A DNA stretch of 64,000 nucleotides from NCBI RefSeq assembly GCF_034377285.1, contig NZ_CP139715.1, positions 5,312,501 through 5,376,500 on the forward strand. The letters are read 5' to 3'. The notes under the pieces were generated by a model that saw only the letters and a list, made by a program, of their open reading frames with translations, did not search any database and was not told where the DNA came from. Below, one piece after another: positions 51,840 through 59,893 of this stretch. The position numbers and the translations under genes were made by a program. The number at the start of each line of letters is the position of its first letter. The first letter of the stretch is position 1. Source of the stretch: Thalassobaculum sp. OXR-137. Lineage in GTDB: Bacteria > Pseudomonadota > Alphaproteobacteria > Thalassobaculales > Thalassobaculaceae.

Positions 51840-52709
51840 ATGGCGAAACGAAAATACGGCGGCCGCCCCTCCCGTGCGGCGAAATCCCCTGCCCCCGGCC
51901 GCGAGCGGTCCGGCGGCGGTCAAACACTCCCCGGCCGCGAGTCGGATCGGACGGCATTCGACCCGACTCTGCTGTTCGGCAGGCACGCGGTGGCGGCAGC
52001 ACTGGCCAATCCGCGACGGCATGTCCGCGCGCTGATGTGCAGCGTGGAAGCGGCGGCCGATCTCGCCGAGACCCTGGCCGCCCTGCCCGAGGCCCGGTGC
52101 GGGGCCCTGCCCGACCCCAGGACCGTCACGGCGGAGGAGATCGCCACCCTGGTCGGCGAGGGCGCGGTGCATCAGGGCCTGATCGCCCGGGTCGACCCGC
52201 TGCCGGACACCGCCCTGGAGGACGTGCTCGACGCCGCCGGGCCCCAAAGCCTGCTGATGGTGCTCGACCAGGTGACCGATCCGCACAATCTCGGCGCCGT
52301 GCTGCGCTCCGCCGCGGCCTTCGGGGCCGATGCGGTCGTCGTCCAGGACCGGCACACCCCGCAGATCACTGCCGTGGTGGCCAAGACCGCGTCCGGCGCG
52401 CTCGACGTCACCCCGCTGGTGCGGGTGATCAACCTCGCCCGCGCCCTGCGCACCATCCAGGAGGCCGGGTTCTGGTGCGTCGGCCTCGCCGAGGAGGGGC
52501 CGGTCGCGCTCGACAGTCTCGACCTGTCCGGCCGGGCCGCGCTGGTGATGGGGGCGGAGGGCGACGGCCTGCGCCGCCTGACCCGCGAGACCTGCGACCA
52601 ACTCGTCCACCTGCCGACCAAGGCGCCGATCCGCTCGCTCAACGTGTCGGCGGCGGCGGCGATCGCCCTGCATCACGCCGCGGTCGCCCCCGGCAGAAAG
52701 GCAGGTTAA
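51840..52709 (+). CDS. rlmB: 23S rRNA 2'-O-methyltransferase of the SpoU family (RlmB-like)
   Basis: 289 residues from MAKRKYGGRPSR; an in-frame ATG 21 codons earlier is possible, and neither has a clear Shine-Dalgarno. The basic N-terminal tail is followed by the substrate-binding domain (LLFGRHAVAAALANPRRHVRAL). The knotted SPOUT domain carries the three SpoU motifs: DQVTDPHNLGAVLRSAAAFGAD, LVMGAEGDGLRRL and RSLNVSAAAAIAL. It would methylate a guanosine in the peptidyl-transferase region (G2251 in E. coli). Divergent from the tufB unit. Confidence 0.88.
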   Translation: MAKRKYGGRPSRAAKSPAPGRERSGGGQTLPGRESDRTAFDPTLLFGRHAVAAALANPRRHVRALMCSVEAAADLAETLAALPEARCGALPDPRTVTAEEIATLVGEGAVHQGLIARVDPLPDTALEDVLDAAGPQSLLMVLDQVTDPHNLGAVLRSAAAFGADAVVVQDRHTPQITAVVAKTASGALDVTPLVRVINLARALRTIQEAGFWCVGLAEEGPVALDSLDLSGRAALVMGAEGDGLRRLTRETCDQLVHLPTKAPIRSLNVSAAAAIALHHAAVAPGRKAG

Positions 52710-52800
52710 CCTTTAACCAAGATTTTTAGGCCATACTCCGACAGCTTTTCCGCGCGGCGGACCGAGCAAGCAGACCGGATATGCAGGAGTCCCAGTAATC

Positions 52801-54273
52801 ATGGTGTTCACGCCGCGCGAGGACATCGAGGTCGCGAAATCAGCGATCTGCGAAGAAGCCGCAGACCTGTTCACTCCCGACGCTCGCGAAACCATCACCC
52901 GGGCCTGCGCCGCCTATCTCGGCCCCCGTAAGCTGACGGCGATCGAGATCCTGTACTCCCCGCGGCATCAGACCGATCTGATGAACAGCGGGACCAGCGC
53001 CATGCAGGCGGTCCAGAAGGCGGCGAGCTGGCAGGTCCGCGGCATGAGCGTGCCGGTAAGCGAGCGGATCCGCCGGCTGTGGGACATCATCGACCAGGCC
53101 AAGGCGGCCATGGCCGAGGAGGTCGAGGCCCTCGACCCGGCCCCGATGACGCCGGAGACCGCCGGCGCGTTGTTCGCCCGGCGGGGCGACGAGAGCAGCC
53201 CCGCCCATACCTTCCGCATCCTGTGCTCGGTTGCCGCCGGGCTGGCGGACAAGAAGGGCTGGGCCGACAAGCTCGACACCCTGCTGAAGATCGCCGCCAG
53301 CGCCGACACGCCGGAGGCGCTGGCCTGCATCGACCGGTTCCTGGGCGAGCTGCTGCGGCCGGTGGAGGTGCTCCCGGAGGTCATCGGCGATCTGCCGACC
53401 GCCGGCGAGGCGGTGGCCAGCCTGCTGGCCCTGCTGAACGGGACCGCCCGGCCGACCGACGCGCCGCCCAAGGCGGTCCTGTCGGTGCCGTTCTACAAGC
53501 TGATGACCCGCGCCCCGATGCCCGATTCCCGGGCGGCCCTGGCCGCGCATATCGTCCGTCTGGTCTCCGGCCCCGACAAGATGACGGCCAAGACCCTCGC
53601 CGAGGAGATCCAGGCGGTGGTCGAGCTGCGCGACACCCTCGTCTTCGAGGGCGCGCTGATCGGCGGCGAGGTGACCCAGGAGGCGCTGGAACGCCGGCTG
53701 GGCCGGGCCCTCTCCGACCAGACCATCGACATGCTGATGCAGGGAACGCGCTGCGTCGGCGAGCGGGTGATGCGGGCCGTGGCCCTGCACAGCAAGGTGT
53801 TCGGCGAGACCGCGCGGGAGTACCTGGAACAGTACGTCGCCGACCTGATGGGCCAGCCGCAGCTCGAGGCCAAGCTGGTGGCGGAAGGCCTGTCGCTTCG
53901 GCAGCAGATCATGGCGCTGGGCGCGCTGTACCGGGCGCTGAAGGGCTCCCAGCTCGGCGACCGGGCGAAGGGCCGCATGACCCGCCAGGTCGAACAGGCG
54001 CAGACCGCCCTGCTCGACAGCTCGCGGCTGCTGGAGAAGCTGAACGACGGCAGCGGCTCGGCGGCCGAACGGCTGATGCGGGTGGTCGACCTGTGCCGCG
54101 AAGGCGCTTTCACCGAGGGCGAGAACGCCGACCGCGCCCGGGCCGCCGCGCAGCAGCTCATGAAGCGGCCGGATTTCCTCGCCAGCTATCTGGACGGGGC
54201 GGAGCAAAAGGGCGAACGTGCCACCCGGCTGCGCGACCTGCAGCGCAAACTGGCCGAAGCGAGGATCGTTTGA
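52801..54273 (+). CDS. Large helical protein of unknown function
   Basis: 490 residues, no signal peptide or transmembrane segment, and predicted almost entirely alpha-helical with many Ala, Leu, Glu and Arg. No catalytic motif, P-loop or known DNA-binding motif is visible. The region around residues 60-110 (SAMQAVQKAASWQ) and the C-terminal part (SRLLEKLNDGSGSAAERLMRVVDLCREGAF) could form a helical bundle. Its last base pairs overlap the TTG start of the downstream deacetylase, so the two are co-translated. I do not recognise the family. Confidence 0.75.
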   Translation: MVFTPREDIEVAKSAICEEAADLFTPDARETITRACAAYLGPRKLTAIEILYSPRHQTDLMNSGTSAMQAVQKAASWQVRGMSVPVSERIRRLWDIIDQAKAAMAEEVEALDPAPMTPETAGALFARRGDESSPAHTFRILCSVAAGLADKKGWADKLDTLLKIAASADTPEALACIDRFLGELLRPVEVLPEVIGDLPTAGEAVASLLALLNGTARPTDAPPKAVLSVPFYKLMTRAPMPDSRAALAAHIVRLVSGPDKMTAKTLAEEIQAVVELRDTLVFEGALIGGEVTQEALERRLGRALSDQTIDMLMQGTRCVGERVMRAVALHSKVFGETAREYLEQYVADLMGQPQLEAKLVAEGLSLRQQIMALGALYRALKGSQLGDRAKGRMTRQVEQAQTALLDSSRLLEKLNDGSGSAAERLMRVVDLCREGAFTEGENADRARAAAQQLMKRPDFLASYLDGAEQKGERATRLRDLQRKLAEARIV

Positions 54274-55223
54274 GCGCTCCTGACCGGAACGGACCCGACC
54301 GGGACGACCCGAATTTCCAGCCGCATCTGGACCGCGACATGGTCGGCTACGGCCGCACCCCGCCCCATGCCAACTGGCCCGGCGGCGCGCGGCTGGCGAT
54401 CAATTTCGTCATGAACTACGAGGAGGGGTCGGAATACTCGATCCCCGAGGGCGACGGCTTCTCCGAGGGGAGCCTGACCGACTCGCCGGACAGCCCGAAC
54501 GGTCCCGGCTCGCGCGACCTGGCCGCGGAGTCGATGTTCGAATACGGCACCCGCGTCGGCTTCTGGCGGCTGCACCGGCTGTTCACCGAGCGCAACCTGC
54601 CGCTGACGGTCAACGCCTGCGCCCTGGCGCTGGAGCGCAACGACGAGGCGGCGGCCGCGATCCGCGAGAGCGGCTGGGACATCTGCTGCCACGGCTGGCG
54701 CTGGGTGAACCATTTCCAGCTCAGCGAGGACGAGGAGCGCGCCCACATCGCCCGCGCGGTGGAGAGCCTGGAGCGCACCACCGGGGCCAGGCCGGCCGGC
54801 TGGTACTGCCGCCACGGTCCGAGCGTGCACACCCGCCGCCTGGTCGTCGAGCACGGCGGCTTCCTCTACGACAGCGACAGCTATGCCGACGAGCTGCCCT
54901 ACTGGACCGAGGTGTCCGGCCGGCCGCATCTGGTGGTGCCCTATTCGCTGACCACCAACGACAGCAAGTTCGCCCGCAACCATTTCCCCACCGGCGACGA
55001 CTACTTCACCTTCGTGAAGGACGCGATCGACATGCTGTGGGAGGAAGGGGCGAACAGCCCGCGGATGATGTCCTGCGGCTTGCACCTGCGCCTGATCGGC
55101 CACCCCTCGCGGGCGGCGGGTCTGGCCAGGCTGCTGGACTACGTGCAGGAGAAGGGCGGCATTTGGGTCACCGGCCGCCAGGCCATCGCCGAGCACTGGG
55201 TGCGCGAACATCCGCATCCATGA
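54270..55223 (+). CDS. puuE: PuuE-like allantoinase / polysaccharide deacetylase
   Basis: 317 residues if started at the TTG at 54270, which has GAGG five bases upstream and overlaps the previous stop (TTGA); an ATG at 54339 would remove 23 residues. The N-terminus DRDMVGYGRTPPHANWPGGARLAINFVMNYEEGSE and the FEYGTRVGFWRLHRLF segment match the PuuE group of NodB-type deacetylases. Those hydrolyse allantoin without metal in purine catabolism. ICCHGWRW and the HLRLIGHPSRAAGL end are also typical. No other purine-degradation gene is nearby, so the substrate is uncertain. Confidence 0.75.
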   Translation: MSAPDRNGPDRDDPNFQPHLDRDMVGYGRTPPHANWPGGARLAINFVMNYEEGSEYSIPEGDGFSEGSLTDSPDSPNGPGSRDLAAESMFEYGTRVGFWRLHRLFTERNLPLTVNACALALERNDEAAAAIRESGWDICCHGWRWVNHFQLSEDEERAHIARAVESLERTTGARPAGWYCRHGPSVHTRRLVVEHGGFLYDSDSYADELPYWTEVSGRPHLVVPYSLTTNDSKFARNHFPTGDDYFTFVKDAIDMLWEEGANSPRMMSCGLHLRLIGHPSRAAGLARLLDYVQEKGGIWVTGRQAIAEHWVREHPHP

Positions 55224-55239
55224 CGCTGCCACGCGACGC

Positions 55240-55268
55240 TTGACGTCAGGCTCGGAACTGCGCAGAAA
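55240..55268 (+). promoter_or_regulatory. Candidate promoter of tRNA-Thr
   Basis: TTGACG (55240-55245) and CAGAAA (55263-55268) are 17 bases apart, ending 9 bases before the tRNA. The -35 is strong and the -10 weak. Confidence 0.4.
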
Positions 55269-55277
55269 CGCAGGCGT

Positions 55278-55353
55278 GCCGGCATAGCTCAGCTGGTAGA
55301 GCACCTGATTTGTAATCAGGGGGTCGCGGGTTCAAGTCCTGCTGCCGGCACCA
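55278..55353 (+). tRNA. tRNA-Thr (TGT)
   Basis: 76 bases with encoded CCA. Acceptor GCCGGCA / TGCCGGC with discriminator A. The anticodon arm CCTGA-TTTGTAA-TCAGG gives anticodon TGT. D-arm AGCTCAGCTGGTAGAGC and T-loop GGTTCAAGTCC are normal. Confidence 0.96.
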
Positions 55354-55451
55354 GATTTCTTCGAAAATCGGACGGGTATCGCGATGGTCGGGTCGGCACG
55401 GCTGCCGATCTCCGAGGATTCACGGCTGTTTCTCATCGGAGATTTTGCTTT

Positions 55452-55477
55452 GTTCCACTTTTGGGAACCACTATAGT
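55452..55477 (+). promoter_or_regulatory. Promoter/operator of higBA
   Basis: A TATAGT -10 (55472-55477) with TTTGTT 17 bases upstream lies directly before higB. An inverted repeat GTTCC / GGAAC (55452-55456, 55464-55468) sits in the spacer, where the HigA antitoxin would be expected to bind. The predicted start of transcription falls at or next to the GTG of higB, so the message could be leaderless. Confidence 0.5.
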
Positions 55478-55483
55478 CACCGG

Positions 55484-55789
55484 GTGAGAATCATCGCCCG
55501 TCAGACCCTCGTGACCTTTTGGTCGCAACCCAACCGGCGCGATGCCGAAGCGGATCTGACCGCCTGGTTCAATGCGGTGAACGGCAGAACGTGCGACTGG
55601 GCCACGCCCGCGGACGTCAAGGCCGCTTACCGCAATGCCAGCATCGTCGCGGGCAACCGGGTGGTCTTCAACATTCACGGCAACAAGTATCGGCTGGTGG
55701 TGAAGATCAACTATCCGCACCAGGTGGTCTACATCCGCTGGGCCGGAACCCACGCCGAGTACGACAATATTGACGTTACCACCGTGTGA
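55484..55789 (+). CDS. higB: HigB-type mRNA interferase toxin
   Basis: 101 residues from GTG 55484 (RIIARQTLVTFWSQ), matching other HigB N-termini; a TTG further upstream would add 13 unlikely residues. The family core CDWATPADVKAAYRNASIV, RVVFNIHGNKYRLVVKIN and VYIRWAGTHAEYDNIDV is complete. It belongs to the RelE-like fold that cleaves mRNA on the ribosome. Toxin precedes antitoxin, the order usual for hig loci. The pair lies between tRNA-Thr and a housekeeping operon. Confidence 0.9.
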   Translation: MRIIARQTLVTFWSQPNRRDAEADLTAWFNAVNGRTCDWATPADVKAAYRNASIVAGNRVVFNIHGNKYRLVVKINYPHQVVYIRWAGTHAEYDNIDVTTV

Positions 55790-55808
55790 ACGTCGAAAGG
55801 AGAAAGGG

Positions 55809-56195
55809 ATGGACATCCGCCCGATCAAGACCGAGGCCGATCATGCCGCTGCCCTGACGCGGATCGAAGCCCTCATGGATGCGGAGGCCAATACCCCGGA
55901 CGGGGACGAACTCGACGTTCTCACGACCCTGGTCGAGGCTTACGAGGAGAAGCATGTTCCGATCTCTCCGTCCGACCCGCTGAGCGCCATCAGACACACC
56001 ATGGCGGCCAAGGGCTTCACTCAGGCGGATCTCGCTGACCTGCTGAAGTCTCGGCCACGCGCCAGCGAGATCCTGAACGGCTCGCGGGAGCTGTCCAAGT
56101 CCGCCATGTGGTTGCTTCACTCCGAATGGCAGGTGCCGGCGGAAAGCCTGATCGCGCCGCCGCGCAAGGAGAAGGGCCGGACTGCCACAGGCTGA
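55809..56195 (+). CDS. higA: HigA antitoxin, XRE family
   Basis: 128 residues with AGAAAGGG before the ATG, 19 bases after higB. The N-terminal part (MDIRPIKTEADHAAALTRIEALMDAEANTPDGDELDVLTTLVEAYEE in pieces) is the HigA-specific extension. A helix-turn-helix follows at about residues 60-110 (MAAKGFTQADLADLLKSR, RASEILNGSRELS). It neutralises HigB and represses the operon. Confidence 0.9.
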   Translation: MDIRPIKTEADHAAALTRIEALMDAEANTPDGDELDVLTTLVEAYEEKHVPISPSDPLSAIRHTMAAKGFTQADLADLLKSRPRASEILNGSRELSKSAMWLLHSEWQVPAESLIAPPRKEKGRTATG

Positions 56196-56307
56196 GGCCT
56201 GGGCCGATCCGGTCACGTCTCACGGACTGGAACCGCAGCCGGGGGAACCACCTGCTGTGCGAGGCGTTGTACGGGGAAGCCCGCCACAACCCAGAGTTCG
56301 CACCCCG

Positions 56308-57288
56308 ATGCCGCCACGCACCGCCACGCTGATCGTGAACCCGCAGGCCGGGAGCCTCCTGGACGCGGACATCACGCCGCAGGATATCGCGGACAAGATC
56401 CGGGACACCGGCATCGAGGTCGAGCTGCTGACCGGCGATCCCTCGCAGCTCGCCGATTTCGTCGAGCAGGCGCTCAACGCGCCGGCCCAGCTGGTGATCG
56501 TCGCCGGCGGCGACGGCACGGTCAACGCCGCCGCCCGCCGCATGTCCGGCACGGACAAGACCCTCGGCATCCTGCCGGCCGGCACCCTCAATCACCTCTC
56601 CCAGGATCTCGGCATCCCCCAGGACATCGACGGCGCGATCGCCGTGCTGAGCGACGGCGAGGAAGTCGAGATCGATATCGGCGAGGTCAACGGCAACTCA
56701 TTCATGTGCAGCTCGGTGATCGGCTTCGCCTCGCGCCTCGCCCGCCAGCGCGAGCACTGGCGCGGCCGGCTGAACCCGCTGCGCTGGGCCCGGGTGATTG
56801 CCCACCTTTTCCAGACCATGGACCGCGACCCGGCGATCGAGGTCACGATCTCCGACCCCGAGAAGAGGACCCTGCGCACCCGCCACCTGACCGTCGCGGT
56901 CGGCGACTATGTGGACGAGCCGGGCCGGCTGTTCGTGCGCACCGAGCTGGACAGCGGTTATCTCGGCCTCTACGCGCTGCGCAGTCCGTCGCCGGGCAAG
57001 CTCTTCAAGCTCGCCGCCGCGGCGATGATCGGGCGGTGGCGCACCGATCCGGAACTGACCTCCGAACGGGTGCGGGAGGCGTCGGTGACCAGCGACCGCA
57101 AGCAGGTCCGCGTGCTGAACGACGGCGAGATCCTGATGCTCGACCTGCCGGTCGAGTACAGGATCCGCCACCGCGCCCTGCGGGTCGTGCGGGCGCGCGA
57201 AGCCACCCGCGCGGCGACCGCCACGCCGGACAACGACGCCGCAGGGAAGAAGGACGGGCCGGAACGACACGACACGGAGGCCGCATGA
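56308..57288 (+). CDS. Diacylglycerol/lipid kinase family protein
   Basis: 326 residues from MPPRTATLIVNPQAGS; a GTG 17 codons earlier is possible, and neither has a good Shine-Dalgarno. The nucleotide-binding glycine loop VIVAGGDGTVNAAARRM and LGILPAGTLNHLSQDLGIP are the hallmarks of the DAGK catalytic domain (YegS/BmrU group). An ATGA overlap links it to a metallophosphoesterase gene. A lipid substrate is likely but its identity cannot be told. Confidence 0.85.
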   Translation: MPPRTATLIVNPQAGSLLDADITPQDIADKIRDTGIEVELLTGDPSQLADFVEQALNAPAQLVIVAGGDGTVNAAARRMSGTDKTLGILPAGTLNHLSQDLGIPQDIDGAIAVLSDGEEVEIDIGEVNGNSFMCSSVIGFASRLARQREHWRGRLNPLRWARVIAHLFQTMDRDPAIEVTISDPEKRTLRTRHLTVAVGDYVDEPGRLFVRTELDSGYLGLYALRSPSPGKLFKLAAAAMIGRWRTDPELTSERVREASVTSDRKQVRVLNDGEILMLDLPVEYRIRHRALRVVRAREATRAATATPDNDAAGKKDGPERHDTEAA

Positions 57289-58076
57289 CCCGACTCATCC
57301 ACCTGTCCGACCTGCATTTCGGCAAGACCGACCTGCGGCTGATCGAACCCCTGCGGGCGGAGATCGAGCGGGAGAAGCCGGACCTGGTGATCATCAGCGG
57401 CGACCTGACCCTGCGCGCCAAGAACCGGGAGTTCCGCGAGGCCGCCGAATTCATCTCGGAGCTCTCGGCGCCGTGTTTCGTCGTGCCCGGCAACCACGAC
57501 ATCCCCTACTACTACCGGCCGTTCGAGCGGTTCATCGACCCATACCGCCGCTGGCGCCGGCATATCGGTGACGCGCTGGAGCCGACCTGGGTCGGCGAGC
57601 GGATCGCCGTGGTCGGCATCAACACCGTGCGGCGCGCCCAATGGCGGCTGAACTGGGCCGACGGCCGGATCAGCCGCAGCCAGCTGGCCCGGATCGACCG
57701 GCGGCTCGCCGCCCTGCCCAAAGGCCGGGTGCCGATCGTGGTCGGCCACCACCCGTTCCTCGCCCCCAACCCCGGTCTCCAGGACAGGGTGGTGCGGCGC
57801 TCGACCGAAGCGCTGGCCCTGTTCCGGCGGCATCGGGTCCGGCTGGTGCTGGCCGGCCACCTGCATCTGCCGTTCATCCGCGACCTGAAGGGAGCGGATC
57901 CCGGCCACCCGATGACGGTGGTGCACGGCGGCACGACGATCTCCACCCGCCTGCGCGGCGAGCCCAACGCCTTCAACGTGATCGATGTGGACGCCGAGGG
58001 CCGGATCGAGATCCAGCCCCGGATCTGGACCGAGGACGGCTGGCAACGCGACGCTCGAAAGCGGCTGGCGGCATGA
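57285..58076 (+). CDS. Calcineurin-like metallophosphoesterase
   Basis: 263 residues. The dimetal motifs are in order: HLSDLHFG, ISGDLT, PGNHDIP, VGHHPF and GHLHLPF. No signal peptide, so cytoplasmic. It belongs to the Icc/CpdA-like superfamily, which cleaves phosphodiesters or pyrophosphates. Coupled by ATGA to the lipid kinase gene, hinting at action on a phospholipid intermediate, which is an inference. Confidence 0.87.
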   Translation: MTRLIHLSDLHFGKTDLRLIEPLRAEIEREKPDLVIISGDLTLRAKNREFREAAEFISELSAPCFVVPGNHDIPYYYRPFERFIDPYRRWRRHIGDALEPTWVGERIAVVGINTVRRAQWRLNWADGRISRSQLARIDRRLAALPKGRVPIVVGHHPFLAPNPGLQDRVVRRSTEALALFRRHRVRLVLAGHLHLPFIRDLKGADPGHPMTVVHGGTTISTRLRGEPNAFNVIDVDAEGRIEIQPRIWTEDGWQRDARKRLAA

Positions 58077-58282
58077 TCCGGGCGCGGCATCGAAGACGCG
58101 CGAGGCCGGCGACGTGCGGGGTGCCGGAGGGTTCGTCGCACCGCCGAAGGCCGGAACCCGTGGGTCCGGCTCTACCGGCGTAGTACACCCTTGAGTACGC
58201 GGGTTTTTCGTGTCTATCTGACGCCGCAATTCGGCGGCGCCAGGGGACGGGCACCGGAAGAAGCGGGAGCCGACCGGCACCC

Positions 58283-59893
58283 GTGTTTTTTCCTCGACAC
58301 TCTGTCATCCGCCAGGATCAGTCGACAACGAGCGTGGAATCGGTGAAAGCAGCAAGCGGGCGATCCCGCCGTTCAGTGATGCGTGGCCTGCTGTGGAGCG
58401 CTGCCGCCCTGACGAGTTCCAACGGGATGACCATGCGCGCGGCCTGGGCATCCGAAACGGGGCCCGCCGGCACGCCGGCCAGCTTCGAGGACGTCGTCGG
58501 CCAGGCGCAGACTCTCGCCGGACAGGACTACAAGGCCCGTCCCGCCGCCGGCCCGGGCGACCTCGCCGAGCTTTCCTACGAGCAGTACCAGGACATCCGG
58601 TTCCGCCGGGAGCATGCCCTGTGGATCGGCCAGGAACTGGGCTTCGAGGTCGACCTGTTCCATCCAGGCTTCCGCTTCATGCGGCCGGTCGATATCTACA
58701 ACGTCAACGAGACCGGCACCCATCCGGTCGCCCTGGCGCCGGAGATGTTCGACTACGGCCCCCGCGTCAACGCGCCGAGCGCGCCGGAGGGCCTCTCCTT
58801 CACCGGGTTCCGGGCGCGCTATCCGCTCAATGCGCCGGACCGGATCGACGAATTCGCCGTGTTCCAGGGCGGCACACGGTTCAGGGCCGTCGGCTCCGGC
58901 CAGCGCTACGGCGTCTCAGCCCGCGGCCTTGCGATCGCCACCGCCGACGCGGAAGGCGAGGAGTTCCCCGACTTCACGGCCTTCTGGCTGATGAAGCCGG
59001 TGCAGGGCGATTCCACGATGACCGTGCTCGCCCTGATGGACAGCCCGTCAATCACCGGCGCCTACCGCTTCCAGATCCGCCCCGGCGAGTCCACGGTGAT
59101 CGACGTCGACACCGCGCTGTTCCCGCGCCGCCAGGTGACCAAGATCGGTCTCGGGCCGCTGACGTCGATGTTCCTGTACGATTCCTCCTCCCGGGCCGGC
59201 TACGACGACTTCCGCACGTCCGTGCACAATTCCGACGGGCTGCAGATGCTCACCGGCAACGGCGAGCGGATCTTCCGCCCTCTGGCCAATCCCTCGCGGC
59301 TGCAGCTCTCCGCTTTTCTGGACACCAACCCGCGCGGTTTCGGGCTGGTGCAGCGCAGCCGCCGGTTCTCCGACTTCCAGGACATGGACGCGCGGTTCGA
59401 CCTGCGGCCCTCCACCTGGGTCGAACCGGTCGGCGAGTGGGGGACGGGCTCGGTCGTGCTGGTCGAGATTCCGACCGAAGCCGAGACCAACGACAACATC
59501 GTCGCCTATTGGCGGCCGAGCGCTCCGTTCGAGCCCGGCACCCGCACCGACCTGTCCTACCGGATGCATTTCTGCAGCACGCCGCCGGACAACGTTCCCC
59601 TCGCCCGGGTCGCCGCCACCCGCGGCGGTCGGGGCGGCGACGGCCGCCGCCGGCTGTTCGTCCTCGACTTCGTCGGACTCCCCGCCTCCGAGCGGATGCC
59701 CCATGCCGAGGTCAGCCAGTCCAACGGCGTCATCCTGAACGTCACGACCCGGCCCAATCCGGTCGACGGGTCCTACCGGCTGAGCTTTGAAGTGGACCCG
59801 GGCGACGAGTCGCTGGTTGAATTGCGGGCGTTGCTGGTCGGAGACAGCGGCCCCGTGAGCGAGACCTGGCTGTACAGATGGACCAGCGCATAG
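58283..59893 (+). CDS. opgG: Periplasmic glucan biosynthesis protein, MdoG/OpgD family
   Basis: Up to 536 residues from GTG 58283; a GTG at 58334 is an alternative. The N-terminus has a twin-arginine-like signal (SRRSVMRGLLWSAAAL, cleavage near AAWA), so export may be by Tat. The mature protein has the family features: FEDVVGQAQTLAGQDY, then LSYEQYQDIRFR, GFRARYPLNAP, YGVSARGLAI, FWLMKPVQGDS and the STWVEPVGEWGTGSV segment. It acts with OpgH to make or trim osmoregulated periplasmic glucans. It overlaps opgH by 16 bases. Confidence 0.87.
   Translation: MFFPRHSVIRQDQSTTSVESVKAASGRSRRSVMRGLLWSAAALTSSNGMTMRAAWASETGPAGTPASFEDVVGQAQTLAGQDYKARPAAGPGDLAELSYEQYQDIRFRREHALWIGQELGFEVDLFHPGFRFMRPVDIYNVNETGTHPVALAPEMFDYGPRVNAPSAPEGLSFTGFRARYPLNAPDRIDEFAVFQGGTRFRAVGSGQRYGVSARGLAIATADAEGEEFPDFTAFWLMKPVQGDSTMTVLALMDSPSITGAYRFQIRPGESTVIDVDTALFPRRQVTKIGLGPLTSMFLYDSSSRAGYDDFRTSVHNSDGLQMLTGNGERIFRPLANPSRLQLSAFLDTNPRGFGLVQRSRRFSDFQDMDARFDLRPSTWVEPVGEWGTGSVVLVEIPTEAETNDNIVAYWRPSAPFEPGTRTDLSYRMHFCSTPPDNVPLARVAATRGGRGGDGRRRLFVLDFVGLPASERMPHAEVSQSNGVILNVTTRPNPVDGSYRLSFEVDPGDESLVELRALLVGDSGPVSETWLYRWTSA

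Noticed and set aside
55354-56250. Integrative element at the tRNA-Thr 3' end
   Set aside because: I looked for a direct repeat of the tRNA 3' end downstream of higA and for an integrase; neither is visible.
58077-58282. Possible terminator AACCCG...CGGGTTTTT after the metallophosphoesterase gene
   Set aside because: The pairing arms are short and more than 40 bases apart, and the U-tract pairing is weak. I could not support a stem, and nothing else was seen in this 206-base gap.
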